Shown here in pieces: positions 44,780-56,500 of a DNA stretch of 64,000 nucleotides. This stretch comes from Glandiceps talaboti (lineage: Eukaryota > Hemichordata > Enteropneusta > Spengelidae). The notes under the pieces were generated by a model. It did no database searches. It worked only from the letters and a program-made list of their open reading frames with translations, and was not told the origin of the DNA. Each line of letters opens with the position of its first letter. Position 1 is the first letter of the stretch. Position numbers and translations under genes: made by a program. The stretch lies in contig NC_135559.1 in the NCBI RefSeq assembly GCF_964340395.1, positions 24,879,072 through 24,943,071 on the forward strand, read 5' to 3'.

Positions 44780-45060
44780 CAAAAATGACGTCTAAGAGAA
44801 ATCCATACGGAAAACGTCCCTACCACCATCACCGCCACCGGCTAATCAACCAACCACGCCACAATCCACTCTGTCACCAATTCCACCGACACCTCCACTG
44901 GATAGGCCAACGACACCAGCACTGTCGACACCACGTCAGGATAACAGTTAGTCTGGTTCCCGACGACCGTATTGCGATTAACTTTCAATGGTAATCGCAA
45001 TACGATCATCGGGAACCAGACTAGATAACAGTAAGAGTGGAGTTGGTATATTCTAACGAA
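44780..45060 (+). CDS. Possible proline-rich exon interrupted by a hairpin element (weak)
   Basis: TTTGGTTTCTTGCAG looks like a splice acceptor. From about 44797 one frame is rich in Pro, Ser and Thr (SLPPSPPPANQPTTPQ ... LSTPRQDNS) up to the insertion site of the hairpin at 44949. In that frame the first codon of the hairpin is a TAG stop. The frame also has a TAA close to the acceptor (about 44794), and another frame is open here for 91 codons, so coding status is unproven. Confidence 0.25.
44949..45023. mobile_element. 75-bp hairpin element with perfect 9-bp target duplications
   Basis: Two 32-base arms beginning TAGTCTGGTTCCCGACGACC and ending in the mirror ...GGAACCAGACTA, with only two mismatches between arms and an 11-base loop (ACTTTCAATGG). 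GATAACAGT stands immediately on both sides (44940-44948 and 45024-45032). This is a complete, very short foldback insertion; it has no room for a transposase. The 9-bp duplication is the size made by Mutator-like elements, but hAT-type (8 bp plus a chance match) is not excluded. Confidence 0.85.
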
Positions 45061-45344
45061 ATGTGGTATTCATAATCAGACAATCAATTTAACACTAATC
45101 GATTCGTGGTAATTTAGGACAATACCCCCACGCCCTCCCGTGAACATCCACAAATATGTTTAGTCTGTATATAATTTTCAGAAAATTTGAAAATTGCCCT
45201 GAGCTTACTACTGGCCAGGTCTGGTAGGGGTGTGTGATCCACGACTCCATTTTAAACCAATAGTGACCGCATGGTTGAATGATGAATCGGGAGTTACACA
45301 TGCGCAGTCAACGTAACAATGCATTATGGGGCAACATTTAAGAA

Positions 45345-46178
45345 CAAGTCACTGAGAATGACATAGTCTCTGCTATGAGCGGGTTTTAAGGTACTGGCAG
45401 TTTATGTTGTCATTTTCTTGATATCACTACTCTGATCATGCAACAACACTTGTGAACCTAAATCAAACAGACTTAGATATGTTGTGTCTGCTCGTTGGAC
45501 ATGGAACATGCCTACTCATGTTGTGTCTCCTTGTTGGACATGGGTCATGCCTACTCTTCAAGATGACGTGATGGAATAAACCATTCAACAATAAAGGATG
45601 GGTCAGGTACGGGGGGGGGGGGGGGGGGGACCTGTTCAAGCAGGTCTGAGTTATGGCTTTGGACATGGAAAATTCGCAAACAAAATGGCTGACAGGTGGC
45701 CATATTGGATCATATCATGACAAAAATGGATATGCACATGTATGTCATAAAACAATGTGCTAATGCCAACTTTGAATGAGATCTGTACAAGCATGTCTGA
45801 GTTATGGATTTGGACATGGAAAATTCGCAAACAAAATGGCTGCCAGGCAGCCATATTGGATCGTATCACAATGAAAATGGATATGCACATTCATGTCATA
45901 GAACACTGTCCTAATGCCAACTTTGAATGAGATCTGTTCAAGCATGTCTGAGTTATGGATTTGGACATGGAAAATTCGCAAACAAAATGGCTGCTAGGTG
46001 GCCATATTGGATCGTATCATGAAACAAATTGACGTGCATATGTATGCCATTGTATGTTGCCCCGTACCAAGTTTGAAAAAATTTCCAAGAATCGGCTCTG
46101 GACGGATGGACGGACGCACCGACAGATGGAACCCAATCCATAAGTCCCCATCCCGGACTTCGTCCGGCGGGGACTAAC
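45345..46178 (+). repeat. Dispersed repeat family B, copy 2
   Basis: Same order of parts as 3902-4800: CAAGTCACTGAGAATGACAT start, poly-G run (G19, 45611-45629), then three tandem sub-units starting near 45630, 45780 and 45930 (150-base spacing), and a GGATGGACGGACGCACC tail closing with a GTCCCC/GGGGAC pairing (TAAGTCCCCATCCCGGACTT, then CGTCCGGCGGGGACTAAC). Confidence 0.8.
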
Positions 46179-47161
46179 AAGCTATTCAAGGGGTGAAAAT
46201 ATCCGCAGGGGAATATTACGAAGTACATGCAGTCTAGAATTTATTAAAGAGTTCCATCCAGGTCTCCGTTTTTGATGAAAGGTATTGTTTTAAAGTGACA
46301 ATTGGTCCACATCTTATACACCAAGTTTGTCCTTCTGAAAAGACACTACCCATTTTACAACTAAGGGTGAAAAAACCTGCCCTAAGGTGACACATATACA
46401 TATACCACACAGGCGAGAATACCCTAAGAGGTCACACCACATGGCAAATGTTATAAATATTACCGGAAACCCAGCACTACGCAGAAAGTAAATTTCAATA
46501 AACTTGTGAACATCCAAGTATCTGAACTGATCGTACTGTAACTGTAATCTTTAGAAGTTTGAATGGGTTTCGACAATTAATGAATTTCAGCAAATTGATG
46601 CCATGTTAAAATTAAATGTAACATCTTGAAAAGTCGCAGTTCTAGTACAAAATTCAGTTTATTTATCTTTAAAGTTCCAGAAAGAAATTCTTTGCATAAA
46701 AATGAATTCCCATTACATGTATATTACAAAATAATATAACCTTGATATTGGTTGATAAATACTCAAGGTTCAAGGATTGGATTGGCACGCCGTTAAGGCC
46801 TGGTTACACGATGCAGCTTGTCGCATTTGATGAATTGTCCCGTGTAACCACTCCGTCGCAGGGCCTTGCAACGTTGTATGCAACGATTTGATTCATGGGT
46901 CGCAGCGTCGAACCGGGTCTTTAGGTGTAGCGCCGATCATACCTTGGCTCCGCGGGCATATAATCAAAAACTAACTTGAAGGCAATAATATGTACCGCCA
47001 ATCTTAATTACATATGGGATAAAAGATTGAGAAAGAGGAATGTACGGAATATGGTCCACTTGTCATGACCCATGCCATGGAACTACATACAGTACGTTTG
47101 TGCAGTTTTCTTGATTTCTTAAATTTTGTACATTGTTGGATCGTGTAAACAGTGGACTCAC
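46179..47161. other. Non-coding stretch with a possible DNA-transposon end
   Basis: AAGGCCTGGTTACACGATGC at about 46795-46814 and the following GTCGCA words resemble the 'GGCCTGGTTACACG' termini common in animal non-autonomous DNA transposons. I could not find the other end. Confidence 0.3.
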
Positions 47162-47377
47162 TCATCTGGAGTGGACATCAGGAAATGGATCCTCGAAATG
47201 ATTAAAGTTATAAAACTGATAAATTGCAGGTACTAGGAATTTGAGCAATAGGATAATGTCCACAGCAATAGCTACAATGAGTGGTATGCCGTATAACGTA
47301 GTAAGTGGTTGGCATAAGTTCGTCATGTACCAGCAAACTTGAATCAATAATATACCCCCTTGGTCAGGAATTGACAT
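47162..47377 (-). CDS. Possible small membrane protein or terminal exon (unrecognised)
   Basis: An ATG-initiated frame of 71 codons on the minus strand with an in-frame TGA directly upstream. It contains a strongly hydrophobic segment, LIVAIAVDIILLLKFLVPAI, bounded by CQPLTTLYG and an aromatic/acidic tail (FYNFNHFEDPFPDVHSR). It reads like one transmembrane helix plus a short C-terminus. An acceptor-like TTGATTCAAG lies inside, so it may be a last exon. I recognise no family, and chance cannot be excluded. Confidence 0.25.
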   Translation of the reverse strand: MSIPDQGGILLIQVCWYMTNLCQPLTTLYGIPLIVAIAVDIILLLKFLVPAIYQFYNFNHFEDPFPDVHSR

Positions 47378-47864
47378 TCATGCACCTAATTTCAGTCTTC
47401 ATCTCTTAGTATAACACCAAGACAATTAGTAAACTAGCACTGTTTTTTATAGTTGATTCCGTTTTATTAAGAGTTGCGATTTTGACGCATCAAAACTGAA
47501 ATGAACCCCCACGCCACCCCTTGCGACAGAACGAACGGATTGCATTTATTTTCAGATGTTTTCAATGGCACTGTTCCCTAACTATTTTAAAGCATCAACT
47601 AAAATACTCTTTAATATTTAATGAAAACAACCAAAACGATTACATTTGTATTTAAAGAATTGAATGGACATAAATTTCAAACAGTACATCGATCGACAAT
47701 TCATGAATAATCAAAGATGCAAAAGTCAACAAAATGAATGAAAGCATTTTTATTTTACTGTACACAGTGGAAACTTTATAAGAAACTAAACTGTCCAACG
47801 TATATTTACTATAAATAGCGATCAGACAGATGGTGTAGCAGAGATATTTCGGTTTTATATTGTA

Positions 47865-48155
47865 ACTGATGTCTATTACAACAACTAGCAATGTATTTTT
47901 TCACAATGCTGTTGAGTTTTATTCACCTAGTGACTACGCTCGTCATAGTCTTAGTGCTAATGTGTACTCCTTATGACATCATAAAATCGCGTGGTCTAGG
48001 TGGGGGTAAATCCGAAGGGAAGTGACTGAAAAAAAGTCATTTTAAGGTGTTTGCAGATGCTTTTTAAAAGTTTTAAAACCAGAATGCATTTCACAAACAT
48101 GTCATCTCGCAAATTAGCGATAGTGAATGTGAGCATTTTGAATCAACTTTAAGCT
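47865..48155. repeat. Solo arm of the long-inverted-repeat element
   Basis: Closely matches the right arm at about 62215-62462 (CAATGTATTTTTTCACAATG, AAATCCGAAGGGAAGTGACT, CAGAATGCATTTCACAAACA, GCAAATTAGCGATA) and continues with AGTGAATGTGAGCATTTTGA and ATCA.CTTTAAG, which is the reverse complement of 60097-60127. Hence a third copy of this arm without a partner nearby. Confidence 0.8.
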
Positions 48156-48447
48156 ACATCTAGATTTAAACCTAGGGCATTGTAAAGAGTCTATAGTGGT
48201 CTGATTTGAACATATTCACATTTACACAGGGCAATTCTACAATTATACTATATGCGGAGCAGTTGAATTGACACGTGATGTTTCGTGTACGTGCTTCATG
48301 CAGATTGATAGTTGCATCAAAAGAAAAAAAGGGTTTTCTGCAATTTGTCTCAAGTTTCTTTCTTTACTTCATGAGTTGCCCAGTGTAAGGGGGTAGCAGT
48401 AGCCTTTGATGTTTACCGTGTCGAATGATGTTCAATGTTATCACCTC

Positions 48448-48451
<4 letters not shown>

Positions 48452-48525
<74 letters not shown>
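48452..48525. repeat. CT microsatellite
   Basis: An uninterrupted run of TC dinucleotides, 74 bases. The open frame of alternating Arg-Glu through it is an artefact. Confidence 0.98.
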
Positions 48526-48532
<7 letters not shown>

Positions 48533-49012
48533 AGATTTTGTTTACAATGCTTACTCAAACTAAATAAATAAATTAAATACAAAAATAATTTTTTTACTAC
48601 ATATAAATATATATATGTTAAAACGCATAAACGAAACAGTCAAATGTGTACTATGCTCAGTGCATGGTAATATGCTTCCATTTTGTTTATTGTTGTACTG
48701 CTATGGAAGTCACAAGTGAGAAATAGAAAACCAATATTTGTCCACATCAACAATATTCAAATTAATTGTGAACAAATTACGCAATAATGCCTTGGTGAAG
48801 AAATTACAGTCTATGCTAATGACTATGTCAAACTTTGTATTGCCAGCGAGGTGGGTTCCCATACTCTTGAAACACCACAATTGTTTTAGAACTAAAATGT
48901 TGGTTTATAATCAAATTTGGTGTCTCTATACCTTATGTGGTCTATATTCCACACATATTTCAATCTGACCTTACAAGTTCCTAGTCTGTAAGGTACGCCG
49001 TGACAGGGCGCC
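48526..49012. other. Non-coding stretch, nothing recognised
   Basis: AT-rich. A 76-codon frame at 48738-48968 has no recognisable domain or splice-site support. Confidence 0.4.
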
Positions 49013-49020
49013 CTCAAACA

Positions 49021-49404
49021 TAATAATAATAATAATAATAATAATGTTTGGTTCTTATATAGCGCTTTCCCACTTCATGCTCAAAGCGCTTTTTTAAAAT
49101 TACAATTATTACCCCTGGCTCAGATCAGAATGGCGCAATGGCCCTTTAGTCTTCCTCAACTCCCCGGGGAGCATACAATCCATTGCAGCCATTTAAGCAC
49201 ATAGGATTAAAGCCTTCACATTGCAACCCACATCCTACCAGGTCCCCAGTTATACAGCTGGGTTGACTGAGGCACAGTCGTGGTTCAAATCTTGCCCAAG
49301 GACTTTAGCCACTCAGAAACAAACAGCAGGCAGCGACGGGGCTCGAACCTGCAACCTGTAGATTCCAAGCCGGTCACGCCAACCATTCACCCATCATGAC
49401 TCCA
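49021..49404 (-). mobile_element. tRNA-derived SINE with target-site duplications
   Basis: Minus strand, head at 49404. The tRNA-like head has a pol III A box TGGCGTGACCGG (complement of 49370-49381) and a B box GGTTCGAGCCC (complement of 49339-49349). The body runs to a tail GCGCTATATAAGAACCAAAC followed by an ATT repeat (about 49021-49045). CTCAAACAT stands at 49013-49021 and again at 49405-49413, a 9-base target duplication (one base overlaps the tail). The tail GCGCTATATAA also occurs at the 3' end of the CR1-like LINE at 35363-35373, which suggests that a CR1-type LINE supplies the reverse transcriptase. Confidence 0.85.
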
Positions 49405-49413
49405 CTCAAACAT

Positions 49414-51525
49414 CAGGCAACCCCTAACACAGTCCCTAGTACAGTCGTGAGAGGAGGCCGGTTAGGGCGAAACATCACGACGTATCTTACAGTCTAACAA
49501 GTTTCAAGTGAATAATTGTGGGTAAGAACTACGCTATGTCTGTATTGAATTTGCCGTGGCTGGTACAGTTCATATTGCTCAGAACGACTAAAAATTTTGA
49601 AGACTGAAATGTTAGTTTATCACCATTATCTTAGTCAAAATTGGCGTATTTGCCTTATGTGGTTCATAAATGGTAATGTATTTAAATTTGACACGTAATT
49701 AGAAAATCACTTAGACAGTCATGAGTGATGATGTAACAACGTATTGTGGTAAATGTGCATATGGCATCCATTCCCATTGGGGTCGAAAAATCTCAGAATC
49801 ATCAATCTTTCAATCTTTTTATTTATTGTATTTTTTTCATGACTACTCATACGATGTACACTCCTTGATTTGTCGAGAACGTGTGTGCTTTTCTTTATTT
49901 ATAGTATTCTGTCTTTGTGTTTTGAGGAAGTTTTAGGACTAGAAGGGAAGTGGGGTTTCACTTTCATGTCTAGTCAATAATGGGATCAAAGTCTCAGTAT
50001 CCATTCCTGTAAAATAAAAAGAGACAAAATTTGTACCAAAAATGACAAAACTGCGTGTGGTGTGAAGATATTCTATTTGAACTCGATAAAGGTGTACAAC
50101 ATGTATGTACCGATGTAAAAAAATAAATAGATAAATAAAAAAAAAAAAAAAAAAAAGGGGATGGGTCACACTGTATTTTCCCAACCAAATCGAAAACTTC
50201 ACAAACAAATGCATTTGGGTTTGTTTGGGTGTTTTTACATATTATGTTGTTGGTATTGTAAATATTAAATTCACAAAAATATGACATGTCTACATGTGAT
50301 TCAATGCTAAAATCTGATATATAATATGATATATATTTTATTACCCGATCAAAAAAATGACATCACAAATTTTAAAGCAAATACAAAAAAGCAATCACAT
50401 CGGATAACAGGAGTTAGAAAATAGCTATGCTAATCGTGTCTGACCCCTGAATCTAGCTGTTTCCCTCCAAAATGTATGTCAATGTACAGTTTAATGAGCA
50501 AGGTTATATGCCACTGCTAATGCTGGGTGTGAAGCATATGGATTTCTACTGGTCGATTTGAAACGATAACAACCAAACAAAGACAAGAACACATATTTCT
50601 TGTGATGTAGACCTAAACGTTCACTCCTAATTTTGAAACACTGGCCATGATTTTGTAAATCGTACAGATCTTAATTTACCAAAAATTTTAGCTGGCACAC
50701 ACACAATGGATCTAGTAAAAGTCACACTCTATTCATGTTCAAATTTTACATATGTACCTACCTTCATAAAACTGATAGTCGATGACGTTGAATTCTATAA
50801 CGGCGAGTACACTCCTTTATTTTTGGAGATAAACAAACACGTCCATAATGGTAGTGGATTGGTGTGTATGTGGGTTTGAAGTAAAATCTCATCAACATAC
50901 TAAAATTTCCATAGAAATACATAGATGATTAGCTGTAGCACATCTTGTCTCTGTATGATCAAGGAGGTACATGGATACAGCATCATTGCTGTGTAACTTG
51001 TACCGGCGTCTATGGGTGATATGCCGCAATGCGGAGACATAAATCAGAATACACTGCAATTCATATTTCTACAAAATCAACAGTAACATAAAAAGCCGAG
51101 ATGGATGGATATTGACCTCAAATTGTTTTGTCTAAGAATGGCTGTCGTTGAACCAGACAATCGACGAGTGTGTGGTCGACAATACAGGACATAATTATCA
51201 TGTGTACTGTACCGTTGGCAAAGCGAGGCACCACAAGCTGGCTGTTCCATTTTATGAGTATATACCCCCTCTCTCACTTTATGCACAGCACAGTACACTC
51301 GTGCTGGTCTGTCGATTGCAAAGACGGGTAAAGGAATATTTGTATCGAAAAATGACCAGATTTCACACACCCGGCTCACACGCTGCTTACTGTGAATTAT
51401 TAAAGGTATTTGAAAACAAGGTTTCAGAATAGACATGGCATGAAGGTAGAGAATGAAGTGAGACATATTCGTAAGTAACACAAGCAGGACAATAACAATG
51501 CAATGGTAACATGCAAGGATGGGCC
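49414..51525. other. Non-coding stretch, nothing recognised
   Basis: An A-run near 50139-50156 and short T-rich frames only. 51148-51432 is open for 94 codons without a recognisable domain. Confidence 0.4.
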
Positions 51526-51892
51526 ACAGGGCACCCAGGAACCATGTGACAAACAAAACAAAACAAAACAAAACAAACAAACAAATAAATAAATAATCGA
51601 ATGAAATGACAAATGAACAGGCAAACAAACGACAAGTATAGGGACAAATAAAATAATTAAATAAACCAGCAAATAAACAGATCCTCGTGGGGTATACCTA
51701 AATACGTTTTTTGTACCCATCACTATACAAAAACACAAGGGTTCACTCAAGGTCTTTCTCTGTCCCTCTTTTCAAGCCTCAAAAAACACCCAAATCAATC
51801 TTAAATGACAATAAACACTCAGTATACGTAATTTACAGGACTCTGGCCTCTCGATTCAGCTAAAATGTTTACCCTTCATCGCACATGGACTA
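51526..51892 (-). repeat. Dispersed repeat D, left inverted copy
   Basis: Reverse complement of 62511-62887, with only scattered differences and small length changes in an AAAAC/TTTTG-rich stretch. It covers the sequence between TAGTCCATGTGCGATGA and GGTTCCTGGGTGCCCTGT. Open frames here come from the simple-repeat part. Confidence 0.9.
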
Positions 51893-52327
51893 TACATGCA
51901 CAGTATTCATATGTGTTAATTATCGGCAACATTCCGGTATTTGAATTCAGTTTAAATACCCGCTTCATGCCCTCCGACCAAACACATGAGCTCTCACGTG
52001 GGGATGACCCTGTGTCACTTGTCCCAGGTTGATATTTATGTTGAAGAAGTTTGCCTCGAATTTGTGCACTGAAAGGAAATTTTTTGCCATAATATTTGCC
52101 CAGGGAGGGCGCTGTGGTATCGCAATCTACGGAAAGTGTGTGACTGTGCTCCGAGCTGTTTTTGTGGACTTTTGCCGAAATATATACAGGTCTGTGGCCT
52201 TTGAGCTCGTGAACTTATTTATAAACACTGTTGAATCATACCGTTGTAAAATTTTTGCCTGCTGGCGGTATATTCGTAGTCTTTGAGGAATTGAAACTCT
52301 GGTGTGTGTGTTTATCAACTGTGAATC

Positions 52328-53532
52328 ATGGTTGCTGCCAACAGTGATGATGTCAAACCAGTCTTCATGGTTTTGAATGAGATTCACAGAAGTAATAGAG
52401 ATGATTATTTGACAGAAGAAGAAGTGTACATAGCAGCTGCTTCAATCATAGAAGCAAAAAGCTTGAAATGTACTCAGTTCTCTAGAGGATTACGTAGAAT
52501 ATACTTGCAAGGTAGGTCAGAAAGGGCCAAACATTTGAGCACAGGCATGACGATCAGAAATCACCAGGTGCAACTGCAGGTGAAGAATCCCTTTGTTAAA
52601 CAGCACGAAGGAATTCGCCTTACTGTAAAAGGCCTACCATATTCAGCTGACAACACACTCATTGGCAGTGGGCTTGCAAAGTATGGCTGTGAAATAACTG
52701 CAATCGATGACGAACGTTACGTGTAAATGGTAAACTAACGGACTGTAAAACTGGTAACAGATTCGTGTATGTGAAAACAATCAAAACGTCAATTCCGACT
52801 TATGGCATTAAAATGGGAAAGTTCGTCACCAGTATTTTTTACAGAGGTCAACGTGAACAACTTGATGGACAGCAAAGACAAGCAAGCAACATGGATTGCA
52901 GGAAAAGAAACTCCGAAGCCGATGAATGTACCAGTGCAGATAACATAGAGCTGAATATCCAACCAGCTGCTAACGTTGAAACTCTCTCTCCACAGTCAAC
53001 TTTACGAAGAGATGAAATCGGTGTGTTGGAGACTTTTATCGATAACAAATTCCATGAAACAATTATGCCTTCCTTTGAGACTGAAGGTACAAGCGACCAC
53101 TCCGTTGAAATTGACAACATCGCATACCCCTTCACTGATGGGGAGGGGGTAGCGTATGATGACAATTTCGTCGAAGTCAAAAACAAGAAGAAAAAGAAGA
53201 AGAAAATAAATAATAACAATAAGGGAATCGTGACAGGTGCATCAAGTAGCGCAAATGCATCAACATCAACTACCAATGATGAGACCAACGTGTGTCCCCG
53301 TAATAGGGGACCTGCTCGCACCCGCTCGCATTCATTGGATTTGACTTCCCAGCGCACAATCCTATCGATGTTTCAAGCTACCGATGGAGAAACGTTGATC
53401 TCCGTCTCAAAAAAGAGAACAGCGACCCCATTAAACCAGCCAGTCAGCACAGCGACCCCATTAAACCAGCCAGTCAGCAAGCGACGTGACACGTACCAAG
53501 AAATGTCAAGTGACTCTGACCAAAATGGATGA
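52328..53532 (+). pseudogene. LINE element 2 ORF1 protein, one frameshift
   Basis: Begins with a true ATG at 52328. The first frame (132 codons) includes FSRGLRRIYLQGRSERAK and an RRM-like LTVKGLPYS; it ends at a stop at 52724. The same protein continues one frame over (GKLTDCKTGNRFVYVKT, then VTSIFYRGQ), so a single indel near 52715-52725 broke it. After this come a low-complexity part, a poly-Lys run (about 53187-53208) and a Ser/Thr-rich tail with a perfect 30-base in-frame duplication (TATPLNQPVS twice, starting 53419 and 53449). Such ORF1 proteins bind the element's RNA. The layout matches ORF1 of aquatic-animal Tx1-like LINEs. Confidence 0.7.
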
Positions 53533-53580
53533 CTAGTATAAATGTTGTATAACTTTTTTTACACACATTATGCTTAATAG

Positions 53581-56500
53581 CTATTTGAAAATGTTAATGT
53601 TAAAGGTTTGAGAGATATTATAAAGAGAGCAGCTGTTTTTAGTTGGCTCCGAAAGCAAAAAGTTGATGTTATAATTCTACAAGAAACACATGTTACTCAG
53701 GATATTGTTGTTGAATTTGACAGACAATGGGGTGGGGAGGTGTTTCATGCCTTTGGAAAGCGTAATAGCCATGGGGTCGCTATTCTAATAGCGCCATCGA
53801 TGTACTTTAACTTGTTGAGTTGTAAGCAGGGTTCTTCGAGTAGAAAGATTCTTGTAAATTGTGAAATTGACTGTATAAAGTTTACTTTAGTCTCGGTATA
53901 TGCTCCAAACTACTACAGAGAGCGCAACGCTTTTCTCAATGATATTTTTCAATGCCATTGGGTAAATGCAGTAGAAAATTTTGCACTGTAGGGGGAGACT
54001 TCAATTGTATTTTTGATGCATTCAAGGATAAGAAAGGAGGTCGGTTCGCTGAAGTCTCAAATTCTAAAACAGCATTATGTAAATTATGTAAAGCTCTAAA
54101 GTTAGTTGACATCTGGAGAGAGAGAAATCCCGAAATAATGAGATTTACATATTGGCAAAAAAATCCCCTCATTTTAACATGCTTAGATTATTTATTTACC
54201 TCGAAATTTACAAAAGAGTCAATAGACAGTTGTGTAATCAAACCCTCAATTTTAATCGATCATCGTGCAGTTATACTGACGGTGAAAAATAGTCTCGAGA
54301 AGCGAGGCCCAGGTGTTTGGAGGTTTAACACAAGCCTGCTCAACGATGATGTATACAAAGAAAAAATGTGTGACGTCATTACAACCTCCATTAATGAATG
54401 CAATGATAATTCTTTCAGTTTGCAACTCACCCTTGAGTTTTATAAAGCACGAATACGTGAGTTTACTATATCTTACTGCAAGGAAAGAATGATACAACAT
54501 AATCGTAAACTGAAATATCTCTTGAAGCTATAGAGGTTTTGGAAAACAATATTGACAAATCACTAGACCCTAATGTACTTCTTGAATACGACGAGAAAGT
54601 AAAGAAAGAAATAGAGGAAATTTATCAAGAAAAAGCAACGGGTGCTAGAATTCGTGCTCGAGCGAATTGGTATGTTCAAGGTGAAAGGTCAAACCGTTAT
54701 TTTCTAAATCTTGAAAAATGTAATGGGACAAAACATACTATCACTAAATTGAAAAATGGTGATGTGGAGGTCTCGACTCAACGAACGATACTTTCGATAG
54801 CTCATGATTTTTATACAAATCTGTATACTAGTACAAATGTTAATGATGTTGATATTGAGCAGTATTTGGACAGTGTTCACTTAGAGAATTATCTTTCCGA
54901 GGAAAACAAGGACACATTGGATAATCCTATTTCACTGGGTGAGTGCAAATCGGCAGTTCTTTCAATGAAAAGTGGTAAAACTCCAGGTTACGATGGGCTA
55001 CCTGCCGAGTTCTACAAGGAATTTTGGGATGTTTTAGGTTTTGTAGTATTTGGCTCGATTCAGGAAGGACTGGGTAAAGGTTTTTTGTCGGAATCTCAAT
55101 CCGTCGCTATTCTAAGACTTCTTTTTAAGAAAGGGGATCACAGTGATCTTGGTAATTGGAGACCTATTAGTCTTCTAAATACTGACTATAAGATTCTTGC
55201 ATGTGTGTTGGCAAGACGTTTGCAGCCTATGATGAATCACGTTATACATACAGACCAGACTGCTCATATCAAGAAAAGATTTATTGGCGAAAATGTAAGG
55301 CTGATTTACGACGTCATCTCTTTTACAGACACTGAAAACATGCCTGGCGCTGTCTTATTCCTGGACTTCTGTAAAGCCTTTGATTCTGTGGAATGGAACT
55401 TTCTTTGTAAAGTCTTAAAGAAGTTTAATTTTGGTACCACTTTCTGTTCATGGGTAAAAACAATCTATTCTAATTGTAAAGCTTTTATCATAAACAATGA
55501 AGGGCTGTCCAAAAACGTGTGCAACTCACTAGAGGTATCAGACAGGTCTGTCCACTGTCTGCCTTATTATTTTTGTTGGTTGTGCAACTCACTAGAGGTA
55601 TCAGACAGGTCTGTCCACTCTCTGCCTTATTATTTCTGTTGGTTGTGCAACTCACTACAGGTATCAGACAGGTCTGTCCACTCTCTGCCTTATTATTTCT
55701 GTTGGTTGTGCAACTCACTAGAGGTATCAGACAGGTCTGTCCACTGTCTGCCTTATTATTTCTGTTGGTTGTGCAACTCACCAGAGGTATCAGACAGGTC
55801 TGTCCACTCTCTGCCTTATTATTTCTGTTGGTTGTGCAACTCACCAGAGGTATCAGACAGGGCTGTCCACTCTCTGCCTTATTATTTCTGTTGGTTGTGC
55901 AACTCACTAGAGGTATCAGACAGGTCTGTCCACTCTCTGCCTTATTATTTCTGTTGGTTGTGCAACTCACTAGAGGTATCAGACAGGTCTGTCCACTGTC
56001 TGCCTTATTATTTCTGTTGGTTGTGCAACTCACCAGAGGTATCAGACAGGTCTGTCCACTCTCTGCCTTATTATTTCTGTTGGTTGTGCAACTCACCAGA
56101 GGTATCAGACAGGGCTGTCCACTCTCTGCCTTATTATTTCTGTTGGTTGTGCAACTCACTACAGGTATCAGACAGGTCTGTCCACTCTCTGCCTTATTAT
56201 TTCTGTTGGTTGTGCAACTCACTAGAGGTATCAGACAGGTCTGTCCACTGTCTGCCTTATTATTTCTGTTGGTTGTGCAACTCACCAGAGGTATCAGACA
56301 GGTCTGTCCACTCTCTGCCTTATTATTTCTGTTGGTTGTGCAACTCACCAGAGGTATCAGACAGGGCTGTCCACTCTCTGCCTTATTATTTCTGTTGGTT
56401 GTGCAACTCACTAGAGGTATCAGACAGGTCTGTCCACTCTCTGCCTTATTATTTCTGTTGGTTGTGCAACTCACTAGAGGTATCAGACAGGTCTGTCCAC

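Noticed and set aside
48364-48582. Arg-Glu repeat protein
   Set aside because: It is a CT microsatellite read in one frame.
49260-49404. Functional tRNA gene
   Set aside because: A and B boxes are present, but the sequence does not close an acceptor stem and it continues into a SINE body with target duplications.
49939-50287. Phe-rich open frames
   Set aside because: They cross a poly-A/T run and have no domain or splice support.
51077-51750. Open frames of 86-183 codons on the minus strand, mirrored at 62653-63236
   Set aside because: They run through the TTTTG-rich part of dispersed repeat D; low complexity and not conserved between the two copies.
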